Origin: Azospirillum lipoferum
GTDB taxonomy: Bacteria > Pseudomonadota > Alphaproteobacteria > Azospirillales > Azospirillaceae
NCBI RefSeq assembly: GCF_024170005.1
Contig: NZ_JALJXJ010000013.1
Location: 62,001-126,000 of the forward strand
Reading direction: 5' to 3'
DNA length: 64,000 nucleotides
Numbering within the stretch: the first letter of the stretch is position 1; the number at the start of each line of letters is the position of its first letter. The position numbers and the translations under genes were made by a program. Shown piece after piece: positions 44,168-53,045 of the stretch. Below the pieces are notes generated by a model. That model had not been told where the DNA came from. It did not search any database and saw only the letters and a program-made list of their open reading frames with translations.

Positions 44168-44327
44168 CCTGCGGCCTCTCACGGTTTTCCCATCGGCCGG
44201 GCTGGCTCCCGGCCGGGAGATGCTGGTGTCGGTTGTCGCGAATTTTCGGCAGGGCCAAGTCAAGACAGCGGTCGGCGGTGCATCGGCTGTGGCACCGGAA
44301 GGAAACCGCCGCGTCCGGCGCGGTCGT

Positions 44328-45803
44328 TCAGGAATAGGGCAGGCGGTTGGGGTTCATCACCCCGGCAGGATCGAGGATCGATTTGGTCAACGCCATCATC
44401 GACCGGATACCGTCGTCATGCCGGTAGGCCAGATCGGACCATGCGCCATAGGGCCGGCTGAAGAAGGCGCCGGCATCGGCGCAACGCTCCGCCGCAGCCT
44501 GCCACGCAGCGGCAGAACGTTGCGCATCGTCCGCCTTGTCCGGATCGTAGGGAAGCGTGAATTCGATGTGGCCGTACACGCCCTGGGCCATCGGCTGGAT
44601 GTAGACACCAAGCGGCAGATGCCCGAGACCGGCCTTCGTCAGCCCGTCCCGCACCAGCGGCACGAAGCCTGCGGCACGGTCGAGCTGCTGCAGGAAGAAC
44701 AGCTCCCGGTGTGCGCCCGATACACGGTCGCGGAACGAGACCGGTTCGGCCACGCGCAGTCTTTGGCCCAGCGCCGTCGCCGTATGGCCGGCCAGGGATT
44801 CGGCCAACCCCACGCCATGCCGCTCCCCGCCGGCGCGGAGGTCGGCCTGCTGCCAAGCCATCTTCTCCTCCGGTGCCTGCCGTCCCGCCGACAGGCCGAC
44901 GAACAGTGTCCAGGCCGGAAGTGCGCCGCACAGGGCGTTGAATGCCGCCGCGTCCCTCGCCAGCAGCAAGGCGAGCTGCACGCGGTCGACGATGAACAGG
45001 GCGTTGCCGATGCGGTGGTGAAGCAACTCCCTGGCCAGATCGATCACCGGTTCCAGGGCGTCGGCGCTGGCGAACCAGCCCCGCTCCATCGTGGGAATGC
45101 GTTCGCAGTACAGCGCCGCCCAGGCCATGAGTCCCAGGCTGCCCTGCGCGCCCTGCAACACACGAAGCAGGTCGAGGTTGGTCGGACCGATCGGCATCAT
45201 CTGCCGATGCCCCCGCGCCAGCTGTTCAGCCAGCGTGCCTTCTATGGCGGCGCCGCCGGTGGGGGCGCAATGCCCGTTGCCGAGCACCAGAAGGGTTCCG
45301 CCAAAGGGATCGGCCACATCCCAATGGTCGTTGGCATTGATCGGGGGCTCACGCTCCAGAAAGCTGGCGAGGACGGATTTGCCGGCCCGCGGCGACAGCG
45401 GCCGCAGGGCGCGCAGACCATGAGGCTGCAGCAGGTCGTCGACGGTGCCGAAATCGACACCTGCTTCCAAAATGGCGATCTTGTCACGGGCATCGGCATG
45501 AAGAAGCCGGTTCATGCCCGAGAGATCGGCGATCACCACATTGTCCCGTGCGGGAACCGTATCGCCGCGACGCCGGCGACCGGTGGACGAAACCGGCACG
45601 ACACCGGTTCCGCTGTCGTTCGCCCAGCGTATCAGGCTTAGGATTTCGTCCGTGCTCCGCGGTTTCAGGACGGCGCGGGGCACATGCCCCTGCGGCGTGT
45701 CGCCGTCGGATGCGAAGGACCGGAGCTCCGCCCCGTCGATGCTGCATGCGATGCCTGCGGGTGCATGGAGACGGCTGGCGTTTTCAGTGAATGCGATACC
45801 CAC
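44328..45803 (-). CDS. FAD-binding oxidoreductase, second (GlcE-like) FAD subunit
   Basis: 491 residues from a GTG at 45803 with GGAGAGG upstream. FAD_binding_4 pattern: PRAVLKPRSTDEILSLIRWA, VVPVSSTGRRRRG, VVIADLSGMNRLLHADARD and GAQGSLGLMAWAALYCERIP. The C-terminal half has a substrate-domain look (HIEFTLPYDPDKADDAQRS) and ends in SILDPAGVMNPNRLPYS, a conserved VAO-type tail. First gene of the oxidase triad, divergent from the AraC gene across an intergenic region with four GGTATCG heptamers, one of which overlaps its start codon. Confidence 0.84.
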   Translation of the reverse strand: MGIAFTENASRLHAPAGIACSIDGAELRSFASDGDTPQGHVPRAVLKPRSTDEILSLIRWANDSGTGVVPVSSTGRRRRGDTVPARDNVVIADLSGMNRLLHADARDKIAILEAGVDFGTVDDLLQPHGLRALRPLSPRAGKSVLASFLEREPPINANDHWDVADPFGGTLLVLGNGHCAPTGGAAIEGTLAEQLARGHRQMMPIGPTNLDLLRVLQGAQGSLGLMAWAALYCERIPTMERGWFASADALEPVIDLARELLHHRIGNALFIVDRVQLALLLARDAAAFNALCGALPAWTLFVGLSAGRQAPEEKMAWQQADLRAGGERHGVGLAESLAGHTATALGQRLRVAEPVSFRDRVSGAHRELFFLQQLDRAAGFVPLVRDGLTKAGLGHLPLGVYIQPMAQGVYGHIEFTLPYDPDKADDAQRSAAAWQAAAERCADAGAFFSRPYGAWSDLAYRHDDGIRSMMALTKSILDPAGVMNPNRLPYS

Positions 45804-45928
45804 GTTCCTCTCCTCTGGAGCCGCCGGTTCGAAGCCGATACCAATCGTGCCGCGATGTCGGTATCGTTATATGCGCCCCTCCGATCAACTGTCAGCCGGG
45901 CCTACAGTTCGAATTGCCGCCGGTATCG
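45794..45928. promoter_or_regulatory. Four copies of heptamer GGTATCG in the araC-type/oxidase divergent promoter
   Basis: The heptamer occurs on the minus strand at 45794-45800 and 45836-45842 and on the plus strand at 45860-45866 and 45922-45928. The two plus copies extend to GGTATCGTT. Four exact 7-mers in 135 bp, arranged as inverted and direct pairs, are the expected layout of AraC-family half-sites. The outermost copies overlap the start of the oxidase gene and lie immediately before the AraC-type start codon. Binding by the neighbouring protein is inferred. Confidence 0.65.
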
Positions 45929-45931
45929 TTC

Positions 45932-46870
45932 ATGGACGCGCTCAGCGAGATTCTGAAATCGATCAAACTGCACCACAGCGCGGTGGGATCGCTGCGGCTG
46001 GGTGCGCCGTGGGGATTGTACAATGACGATTTCGACTCACCGACCGCCTATGGCCTCGTCGATGGTCCGCCCTGCTGGCTTTGCCTGCCTGGGCAGCAGC
46101 CCGTGCGGCTGGAGCAGGGCGATATCGTGCTGTTCGCAATGGGCCGCTATTCCATCTCGTCGTCGGCCGACGGACCATGCACGCATTTCTCCGAAGCCTG
46201 GAAGGCGAACGGATTGCCGGATTTCGAGCCCGACCAGGAGCCGGAATCGCCGCTCCTGCTGGAATGGGGCGGCGGTGGGGCGGTCACGCGACTGCTGGGC
46301 CTGGCGTTCGGACTGCCGGGTTGGCACCGCAATCCGCTGTTGGCCGCATTGCCGGAGATGATCGTGGTCCGCAACGGGCAGTCCGGCGCGTTTCCGTGGG
46401 TGGCCTTGGCGGTCGAGTTCCTCTCGGCCCGCGATGCCAACGCACCCGGCTTCGCCGCCACGGCCCGCGTGCTGGCCGAACTGATGTTCCTGAGCACGCT
46501 CAGAACCCATCTGCTGAACGGAAGCCGTGCCATCCGAGGCTGGCTGCGCGGCCTGACCGACCCCGGCATTGCATGCGCGCTGAAGGCGATCCATGCGAAG
46601 CCGGGAGAGAAATGGACGGTCGCCTCGCTGGCGCAGACAGCCGGATTGTCGCGAACGATCTTCGCCACGCGCTTCGCCGAACTCGTCGAAGTCTCGCCGA
46701 TCGAATATCTGTCGCAATGGCGGATGCATCTGGCCGCAGAGAGCATCCTGCAGTCGCGGCCCAATCTGACCCGGCTGGCTTTCGATCTCGGCTATGCCTC
46801 CGATGCGGCTTTTCGCGACGCCTTCAAGCGCCGCTACGGCGTGCCGCCGTCACGCTATGCCGGACACTGA
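45932..46870 (+). CDS. AraC-family transcriptional regulator with cupin_6 sensor domain
   Basis: 312 residues from ATG 45932 (MDALSEILKSIKLHHS), the typical N-terminus of cupin_6-type AraC proteins; an in-frame upstream extension from 45791 is unlikely. Cupin-like ligand domain to ~residue 190 (GPPCWLCLPGQQPVRLEQGDIVLF). The C-terminal double HTH has KWTVASLAQTAGLSRTIFATRFAELV and LTRLAFDLGYASDAAFRDAFKRRYGVPPSRY. It diverges from the oxidase triad and is the likely activator or repressor of it. Confidence 0.9.
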   Translation: MDALSEILKSIKLHHSAVGSLRLGAPWGLYNDDFDSPTAYGLVDGPPCWLCLPGQQPVRLEQGDIVLFAMGRYSISSSADGPCTHFSEAWKANGLPDFEPDQEPESPLLLEWGGGGAVTRLLGLAFGLPGWHRNPLLAALPEMIVVRNGQSGAFPWVALAVEFLSARDANAPGFAATARVLAELMFLSTLRTHLLNGSRAIRGWLRGLTDPGIACALKAIHAKPGEKWTVASLAQTAGLSRTIFATRFAELVEVSPIEYLSQWRMHLAAESILQSRPNLTRLAFDLGYASDAAFRDAFKRRYGVPPSRYAGH

Positions 46871-46971
46871 GCCGGCATGGCGGACCGCCCCTCCGGCGCA
46901 AAAGGGAAATCCGTGACGGGTGGCCGGGAAGGCAGCCGACTTCGCCGGTTCGCCGCCATTCCGGAAGGGGC

Positions 46972-47892
46972 TCACGGGGCGGCTGCCGTATGCCGGTGCA
47001 CACCCTCGACAATCCTGTCCTTGAGCCACTGAACCCCTGCGTCGCTCCGGCGCTTCGAATGCCACTGCACATTCTCACGGATGCGAGGTGCGGGCATCGG
47101 CAGCGGGTAGACGGCAAGCGGGTACAGCCGGCTGAAATGGAAGGCATGGAGACGATTGAGCAGCGCGATACGATCGGTTTCGATGACCGAGGCGACCACC
47201 GAGTTGAAATTGTCGACCCTGACTTCGACGTTCACCTTGAGGTCGGTGCCGCCGATCAGTCGCTGGACGAAGGCAGGGGCGCGCCCCGGGCCGAAGCAGA
47301 TGTCCACACAGGGGCGTTCGAGAAACTCCTGCATCGTCAGAGTGCCGTCGCGCGCCGGTGCCCCGTTCCATGCGATCACCGCAAGCTGGTCTTCGAACAG
47401 GAAGCGGGCCGGGTGATCGTCGAACAGATAGTCGTCGATCGTGATGAACAGGTCGACTTCACCACGCTGGAAGCACTCCGCGTGGTGGGCGGTCGGCGTG
47501 GCGAGATCGAATGTCAGCCTCGGCGCGACCTTCCTCATGTTCCGCAGAATTTCAGCCAGCATCACGTCGTACACATAGTCTGAAGCCACGATGCGAAACT
47601 GCCGTTCCACCGTCGCGGGGGTGAACCCGATCGGTGTGGTGATCGTCGCGCGGACCAGGGTCAGAACCTCGCGCACCCGGCCGGCCAGTTCGAGGCCGGT
47701 CTCGGTGGGCATCATTTTGTTGCCCACTTGCATCAGCAGGTCGTCGCCGAAGAACTGACGAAGGCGTGCCAGCGAACCACTCATGGCCGATTGACTCATG
47801 TTCAGTCGCCTTGCGGCTCCGGAAACCGAGCTTTCCTCGATCAGGGCGTCGAACACAGCAAGGAGATTGAGGTCAAGCCCGTCGAAACGCAC
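46972..47892 (-). CDS. LysR-family regulator of the NodD subgroup, second copy
   Basis: 306 residues from a GTG at 47892 after AGGGGA. N-terminus RFDGLDLNLLAVFDALIEES, HTH GAARRLNMSQSAMSGSLARLRQFFGDDLL and effector domain FRIVASDYVYDVML parallel the regulator at 30263 almost motif for motif, so the two are paralogs. It is divergent from the amidohydrolase gene and the second catabolic module, which it most likely controls. Confidence 0.87.
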   Translation of the reverse strand: MRFDGLDLNLLAVFDALIEESSVSGAARRLNMSQSAMSGSLARLRQFFGDDLLMQVGNKMMPTETGLELAGRVREVLTLVRATITTPIGFTPATVERQFRIVASDYVYDVMLAEILRNMRKVAPRLTFDLATPTAHHAECFQRGEVDLFITIDDYLFDDHPARFLFEDQLAVIAWNGAPARDGTLTMQEFLERPCVDICFGPGRAPAFVQRLIGGTDLKVNVEVRVDNFNSVVASVIETDRIALLNRLHAFHFSRLYPLAVYPLPMPAPRIRENVQWHSKRRSDAGVQWLKDRIVEGVHRHTAAAP

Positions 47893-47927
47893 GTCTTTCC
47901 CCTGCGATGGCCGCGAACCGTTCGAGT

Positions 47928-47941
47928 TGACCAATTGATCA
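47928..47941. promoter_or_regulatory. Palindromic site between LysR and amidohydrolase genes
   Basis: TGACCAATTGATCA is a 14-bp near-palindrome (one mismatched pair) in the 153-bp divergent gap. A second small dyad with CGATAG-GTT-CTATCC sits at ~47964-47978. Either may be the LysR recognition or activation site. Confidence 0.45.
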
Positions 47942-48045
47942 TGGAAAAAGCAATCAGTCTCACCGATAGGTTCTATCCGAAGAAACGCGTTCCTGCCGCG
48001 GCGGGCGGCGGCTAGCCTCAGCGGACCGCAACCAGACCGCCGGGG

Positions 48046-49122
48046 ATGGCCATGACAGGCAGCTTTCACCGCTGTGACCGCTGTGCCCACGAGAACGACC
48101 ATCCGATCGTGCGTCGGAACGGCCAGTCGCTGGTCGTCGACATTCACTGCCATCTTGCCGTCCGGCGGGCTGACGCGCGTCTGCGGGAAGTTCTTCCCGA
48201 TGCCCCGGCGGCGATGCCGTTCACGTCTCCCGCTTCGCAGGCGGTGAACGGCAGCATGTTCGCCGCCATCGCTTCCCGGCTGCATGGCACGGAGGAGCGG
48301 CTGGCCGACATGGACCGGCTGGGCATCGATGTCCAGGCGATCAGCCCCTCGCCGGGCCAGTACTTCTATTTCACGCCGCCGGAACTGGGCCGCGAACTCA
48401 GCCGGATGGTCAATGACGGCTTGGCGGAGGCCGTGTCATCGCACCCGGACCGGTTTGTGGCGCTCGGCACTGTGCCTTTGCAGAACACCGGGATGGCGAT
48501 TGCCGAAATGCGCCGTTGCGTGACGGAGCTCGGCTTTCGCGGGGTGGAGATCAATTCGAACGTGAACGGACGGGAACTCGCCGATGCGGAATTCCGCCCC
48601 TTCTTCGCGGCGGCCGAGGAGCTGGGCATTCTCGTGTTCCTGCATCCGCTCGGCTTCACGCATGGCGAGAGGCTGACGGACCACTACCTCAACAACATCA
48701 TCGGCAATCCGCTGGAAGCGACCATCGCGCTTTCCCACCTGATTTTCGGCGGCGTGCTCGACAGCCATCCCGGCCTCAAGCTTTGCGTGGCCCATGGCGG
48801 CGGATACCTCCCGAGCTATTGGGGACGGATGGATCACGCCTGGCGGGTGCGGCCGGAATGCCGGGCTCACATCGCGCACGAGCCGTCGCATTATCTCCGC
48901 CAGGTCTGGCTGGATACCCTGGTGTTCGACCGGAGCCAGCTCGACGCGCTGCTGCGCGTGCATGGGCCGGAACGGCTGTGCCTGGGCACGGATTATCCCT
49001 TCGACATGGCCGAGCCCGACCCGCTGGCCTTCCATGCCGGCCTGGAGCCGGAGGTCCGGGACCGCATCCTCGGGCTCAACGCCGCCCGGCTGCTGGGGCT
49101 GCAAACGGACCGGAGCGCCTGA
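48046..49122 (+). CDS. Amidohydrolase_2-family metal hydrolase/decarboxylase (ACMSD-like)
   Basis: 358 residues. Metal-binding H34 and H36 (VVDIHCH), a mid His in VFLHPLGFTHGE, His in LCVAHGGGYLPSYWGRMDH and the catalytic Asp in CLGTDYPFDM follow the amidohydrolase_2 order of aminocarboxymuconate-semialdehyde and resorcylate decarboxylases. The family removes CO2 or hydrolyses C-C bonds of aromatic or muconate acids. Cysteines in the first 15 residues (HRCDRCAHE) add a possible zinc knuckle not usual for the family. First gene of the plus-strand module, divergent from the LysR gene. Confidence 0.86.
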   Translation: MAMTGSFHRCDRCAHENDHPIVRRNGQSLVVDIHCHLAVRRADARLREVLPDAPAAMPFTSPASQAVNGSMFAAIASRLHGTEERLADMDRLGIDVQAISPSPGQYFYFTPPELGRELSRMVNDGLAEAVSSHPDRFVALGTVPLQNTGMAIAEMRRCVTELGFRGVEINSNVNGRELADAEFRPFFAAAEELGILVFLHPLGFTHGERLTDHYLNNIIGNPLEATIALSHLIFGGVLDSHPGLKLCVAHGGGYLPSYWGRMDHAWRVRPECRAHIAHEPSHYLRQVWLDTLVFDRSQLDALLRVHGPERLCLGTDYPFDMAEPDPLAFHAGLEPEVRDRILGLNAARLLGLQTDRSA

Positions 49123-49234
49123 AACCCGGTGGGTTCCGACGGGCGAAGCCGATCGCCAGACGAAGAGCCGAAGCCTCCGGTGATCGATCGCAGGCGCCCG
49201 ACGCTTTGGGGAAAATTTAACGGGAGAAACGTCA

Positions 49235-50350
49235 TTGAGCTCGGTACTCATCATCGGCGGCGGTATTGGCGGGATGGCGACGGCCATTCGTCTCCGCCAG
49301 CTTGGCCATACCGTCAAATTGATCGACATCGACCCCCACTGGCGGGTCTACGGCGCCGGCATCACCGTCACGGCCCCCACATTCCGCGCCTTTCGCCGGC
49401 TTGGCCTGTTCGACAGGATCATGGAGCAGGGCGCCTGCGTGATCGGGCATGAACTCTTTCATTACAGCGGTGCGCCGATCCATCGGTTCGACGATCCCGA
49501 ACTCGAGCCGGGGCTGCCGGCGGCGGGCGGGATCATGAGGCCGGTGCTTCACAGGATCATGTCCAGCGAGGTCCGCCGACTGGGCGTCGATGTCGCGCTG
49601 GGTGTCGGCGCGGAGCGGATCGTCAACCGGCCCGACCGGGTTGACGTGACCTTCACCGACGGAACGATGCAGTCCTTCGATCTGGCGGTAGCGGCGGACG
49701 GGATTTATTCGAAGACCCGGTCCATGCTGTTCGCCAATGCGGTGACGCCGACGCCGAACGGGCAGGGCAGCTGGCGCATCGTGGCCAGGCGGCCGGAAGG
49801 GTTCACCCGCACGCAGTTCTATGTCGGGCATGAGAATCTGGTCGGCATCAATGCGGTGTCCAGGGACGAGGTCTACCTGTTCATCCTCAACCCCGACCCC
49901 GACCGCCGATGGGTCGAACCGACCGAACAGCCGGCCATGGTCCGCAAGCTGCTGGCCGATTTCGGCGGCGCCGTCGCCGCCATCCGCGATGCCGTGAGCA
50001 TGTCCTGCTCGATCGTCTATCGCCCGTTGGAGGCCGCGCTTCAGCCGCCCCCCTGGCACAGCGGGCGCGTGGTGCTGATCGGCGACGCCGCCCACGCCAC
50101 CACGCCGCACCTCGCCTCCGGCGCCGGATCGGCGGTGGAGGACGCGATGGTGCTGGGCGAGGAGCTGGAACGCTCCGGGAGCGATGTCCCGGCCGCACTC
50201 TCGGCCTTTACCGGGCGCCGTTACGAGCGCTGCCGGATTGTGGTGGAGAGCAGCCTGGCCATCGGAGCCCACCAGCTGGCACGCGGACCGGCCGCCCGGC
50301 TCGGCGAGCTGATGGGCGCGGCCAGCCGTGCCTTGTCCGCGGACTATTGA
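49235..50350 (+). CDS. FAD-dependent aromatic monooxygenase (module 2)
   Basis: 371 residues from a TTG at 49235, supported by GGGAG eight bases upstream. FAD motif LIIGGGIGGMATAIRLRQLG, middle AVAADGIYSKTR, and FAD/substrate fingerprint GDAAHATTPHLASGAGSAVED. It is a class A flavin hydroxylase and a clear paralog of the one at 34928: same length, VYGAGI/VYGVGI after the first strand, same ending pattern. It hydroxylates a ring before cleavage by the dioxygenase 30 bp downstream. Confidence 0.9.
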   Translation: MSSVLIIGGGIGGMATAIRLRQLGHTVKLIDIDPHWRVYGAGITVTAPTFRAFRRLGLFDRIMEQGACVIGHELFHYSGAPIHRFDDPELEPGLPAAGGIMRPVLHRIMSSEVRRLGVDVALGVGAERIVNRPDRVDVTFTDGTMQSFDLAVAADGIYSKTRSMLFANAVTPTPNGQGSWRIVARRPEGFTRTQFYVGHENLVGINAVSRDEVYLFILNPDPDRRWVEPTEQPAMVRKLLADFGGAVAAIRDAVSMSCSIVYRPLEAALQPPPWHSGRVVLIGDAAHATTPHLASGAGSAVEDAMVLGEELERSGSDVPAALSAFTGRRYERCRIVVESSLAIGAHQLARGPAARLGELMGAASRALSADY

Positions 50351-50380
50351 AGCGATCGGCAGACCTTCGGGAGAGGCGAA

Positions 50381-51379
50381 TTGTCTGGCATCAACGGGAT
50401 CGAGACGATCATCTACGGTGTGGAGGACGTACCACTCTGCACCCGTTATTTCACCGACTTCGGCCTGCCTCTGGTGAGCGCCGACGGCAAGGCCGCCCTG
50501 TTCGAACTGGAGGAGGGGTCAAGCGTCGTCATCCGGCCGTTGGCGGATGCGGTGACCGAGGGGCAGCGGCTTGTCGGCTATGGTGTCCAGAAAGTGATCT
50601 GGGGCGTTCCCGATCAGAAGCACCATGACCGGATCGTCGCCCGCCTGCGTGCGGTGACCGAGGTTTCGATCGATGGCGAGGGCACGGCGCATTTCCTGGA
50701 CTGCGATGGAATTCCGGCCGGGATCCGCGTCTATCCGAAACGGACGGTGTTCGGCGCGCCCGATCCGGTGAACAGCCTGGGATCGATCCATCGCCTCAAC
50801 CAGCTGCGCAAGTGGAAGCTGAAAGCCAGTCCGAAAACGATCCAGCACGTCGTTTACCAGGTGCCGGATCCCCAGGCCAGCTGGCAGTGGTATCACGACG
50901 TGCTGCAGTTCCGCCTGTCCGACATCCAGCGGGGATTCGGGATCTTCGCCCGGGCTCCCGGCACGAAGGATCACCACTCGATCTATTGGCTGAAATCCGA
51001 CCTGCCGTTTCCCGGCCTGGACGGGAAGATACGCTTCAATCATGCCAACTTCGGCGTCGAGGACATCGACGAGGTGATGGTCGGCGCCAACGTCATGGAG
51101 CGCCGGGGTTGGCAGAAATCGACCTGGGGCCTCGGGCGTCATCGCATCGCCAGCGCCATCTTCCTCTATCTTCCATGTCCTGCCGGGGGCGAGGCGGAAT
51201 ATGGCTGCGACAGCGACATGCTTGACGACAGCTGGGTCCCGCGCAGCTGGGATGCCGCTTTCGGCACCATGACCTTCATGCACAACCTGCAGCCCTGGAT
51301 TTTCGACGAGGCGCCGTGGGACGTGGGCTATGTCGACGGCGTCACGCCGGCGCGCAAGGACCATAAGGGGCATCGCTGA
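50381..51379 (+). CDS. VOC-superfamily extradiol dioxygenase (module 2)
   Basis: 332 residues from a TTG with GGGAGAGG upstream. Two VOC repeats; predicted Fe(II) ligands H156 (IQHVVYQVPD), H221 (FNHANFGVEDIDEVMVG) and Glu in GGEAEY (E271/E273). Parallel to the enzyme at 36138 through the whole length, including YGVEDV, RLNQLRKWK, RHRIAS and CPAGGEAEYGCDSD. The two copies differ around the substrate-facing middle, so different ring substrates or a branched pathway are possible. Confidence 0.88.
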   Translation: MSGINGIETIIYGVEDVPLCTRYFTDFGLPLVSADGKAALFELEEGSSVVIRPLADAVTEGQRLVGYGVQKVIWGVPDQKHHDRIVARLRAVTEVSIDGEGTAHFLDCDGIPAGIRVYPKRTVFGAPDPVNSLGSIHRLNQLRKWKLKASPKTIQHVVYQVPDPQASWQWYHDVLQFRLSDIQRGFGIFARAPGTKDHHSIYWLKSDLPFPGLDGKIRFNHANFGVEDIDEVMVGANVMERRGWQKSTWGLGRHRIASAIFLYLPCPAGGEAEYGCDSDMLDDSWVPRSWDAAFGTMTFMHNLQPWIFDEAPWDVGYVDGVTPARKDHKGHR

Positions 51380-51489
51380 AGCCGGCGGCCGACGCGGCTT
51401 TTCGCAGCGGCAGGCGGCTCTCCCACAAGACACGATCGAACGAACGATGGCGGTCCGCCGTCCGAGGGCGGGCACTGAAAGGACAGCGA

Positions 51490-51888
51490 ATGGCAGTGAC
51501 CGAACAGGCGCGGCGCGCGATCGAGGCGGCGGTTCTGAAGCAGGAGGCGCGCCGTTGTGCGGCGCTCGTTGCAGACGACATCGCCACGCTCGCCGATCTG
51601 ATGGCGGATGATCTGGTGCATGTCCACACCACCGGGATCGTCCATGGAAAGGAGCAACTGCTTGAGCACGCCGGTCGCGTCCTGCGCTTCTACGGCGTGC
51701 GGCGGGGCGATTTGCTGGTCCGTGTTCCGACCGAGACCGTCGCGATCGTCACCGGCCCCATGACCAATCTGGTCGGGCGGCGCGACACCAACGAGAAGGT
51801 CGAGGTCAACAGCTTCGTCACCCAGGTTTGGGCGTTGGAAAACGGTGCGTGGCGGGCGGTGAGCTTCCAGGCGGTGAAGCAAGCCTGA
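51490..51888 (+). CDS. NTF2-like (SnoaL/DUF4440-type) small protein
   Basis: 132 residues. Pattern EAAVLKQEARRCAALVADDI, ADLMADDLVHVHTTGIVHGKEQLLEHA and VTQVWALENGAWRAVSFQAV is that of the NTF2-like superfamily used as small isomerases, dehydratases or ring-hydroxylating beta subunits. AAGGACAG ribosome site. It lies between dioxygenase and FAH genes, so it may isomerise or hydrate a cleavage product. A catalytic Asp/His pair cannot be fixed from sequence alone. Confidence 0.8.
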   Translation: MAVTEQARRAIEAAVLKQEARRCAALVADDIATLADLMADDLVHVHTTGIVHGKEQLLEHAGRVLRFYGVRRGDLLVRVPTETVAIVTGPMTNLVGRRDTNEKVEVNSFVTQVWALENGAWRAVSFQAVKQA

Positions 51889-51962
51889 GCAGGAGCTGCC
51901 CAGGGGCATCGCCGCCGGCTCGGCAGACCATAACCTCACAGGGTTCAGAGCGGAGATCAATC

Positions 51963-52931
51963 GTGTCACACCACCACGCCATCGGTACGGCGACACACCG
52001 CGGGCGCAGTTTCGCCTGCGTGATTCAGGATGATCGGGTCTGGAACGTCGCGAGCCTTCCCGGCCTTGCCGGATTTGGCAACACCCTCGCCATCTTCGAG
52101 GCGTGGGATGAGGTGGATGGGAAACTGTCGGCGATCATGGCGGCGCCACCCGCGGCCGGAGCGGTCGATCTCGCCGACGTCCGGCTCGAAGCGCCGCTCC
52201 GGCCGCGCCAGATCTTCTGCAGCGGGGCGAATTACCGCAGGCATGTGGCGGAACTCAGCGCGAAGCAGCCCGATCCCGCCGCGGAAGGGCTGACGTCCGA
52301 AGAACGCCTGGCACGGGCGATGGCCATGATGGACGAACGGTCCCGAACCGGCACCCCCTATGCGTTCGTCAAGCTGCCGTCGGCGGTGACCGGTCCCTAT
52401 GACCGTATCATTCTGCCGAAGGGGGCGGCGGAGCCCGACTGGGAATTGGAACTGGGCGTCGTCATCGGCCGACCCGCGCGCAACGTCCCACGAACCGATG
52501 CTCTGTCGGTCGTCGCGGGTTATGTGGTGACGAACGACATCACCGTTCGGGACCGCGTCTACCGGCCGGACCTCAAGGCGATCGGCACCGATTGGTTGTC
52601 ATCGAAATGCGCGGAGACATTCCTTCCCACCGGACCGTGGATCGTGCCCGCGCGCTTCGTTCCCGACCCGCAGGCTCTGCGGATCACGCTCACGCTCAAT
52701 GGGCAGGTCATGCAGGACGACAGCACCGCCGACATGATCTTCGATGTGGCGCGGCAGATCGAGTATGTCTCGTCCCGGGTGCGGTTGCTGCCGGGCGACA
52801 TCCTCTGCACCGGATCGCCGGCAGGCAACGGCACGCACCATCAGCGATTCCTCCAGCCGGGTGACGTGGTGGAGGGAACGATCACCGGGCTTGGCACGCA
52901 GACGCTGACATGCGTCGCCGAGAGCGACTGA
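51963..52931 (+). CDS. Fumarylacetoacetate hydrolase-family enzyme (module 2)
   Basis: 322 residues from GTG 51963 with GGAG upstream. The FAH core is complete: IFCSGANYRRHVAEL, FVKLPSAVTGPYDRIILP, the metal-binding WELELGVVIGRPARNVP (Glu ligands) and GYVVTNDITVRDRVYR (Asp ligand), SKCAETFLPTGPWIVP, and GDILCTGSPAGNGTHHQRFL. This is the standard catechol meta-pathway hydrolase/isomerase fold, a different sub-branch from the FAH protein at 33889. Last gene of the module. Confidence 0.9.
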   Translation: MSHHHAIGTATHRGRSFACVIQDDRVWNVASLPGLAGFGNTLAIFEAWDEVDGKLSAIMAAPPAAGAVDLADVRLEAPLRPRQIFCSGANYRRHVAELSAKQPDPAAEGLTSEERLARAMAMMDERSRTGTPYAFVKLPSAVTGPYDRIILPKGAAEPDWELELGVVIGRPARNVPRTDALSVVAGYVVTNDITVRDRVYRPDLKAIGTDWLSSKCAETFLPTGPWIVPARFVPDPQALRITLTLNGQVMQDDSTADMIFDVARQIEYVSSRVRLLPGDILCTGSPAGNGTHHQRFLQPGDVVEGTITGLGTQTLTCVAESD

Positions 52932-53045
52932 ATGGGCTGAAGTGAGGTGACGCGGTGAACGGTCATCGCAAGAGCCGCTTCCGCGGCACCAGTGAACCGT
53001 ACCGGGTGTCCTGGAGGCCTCATCTTCTGAGCGACTGGGGTCGAC

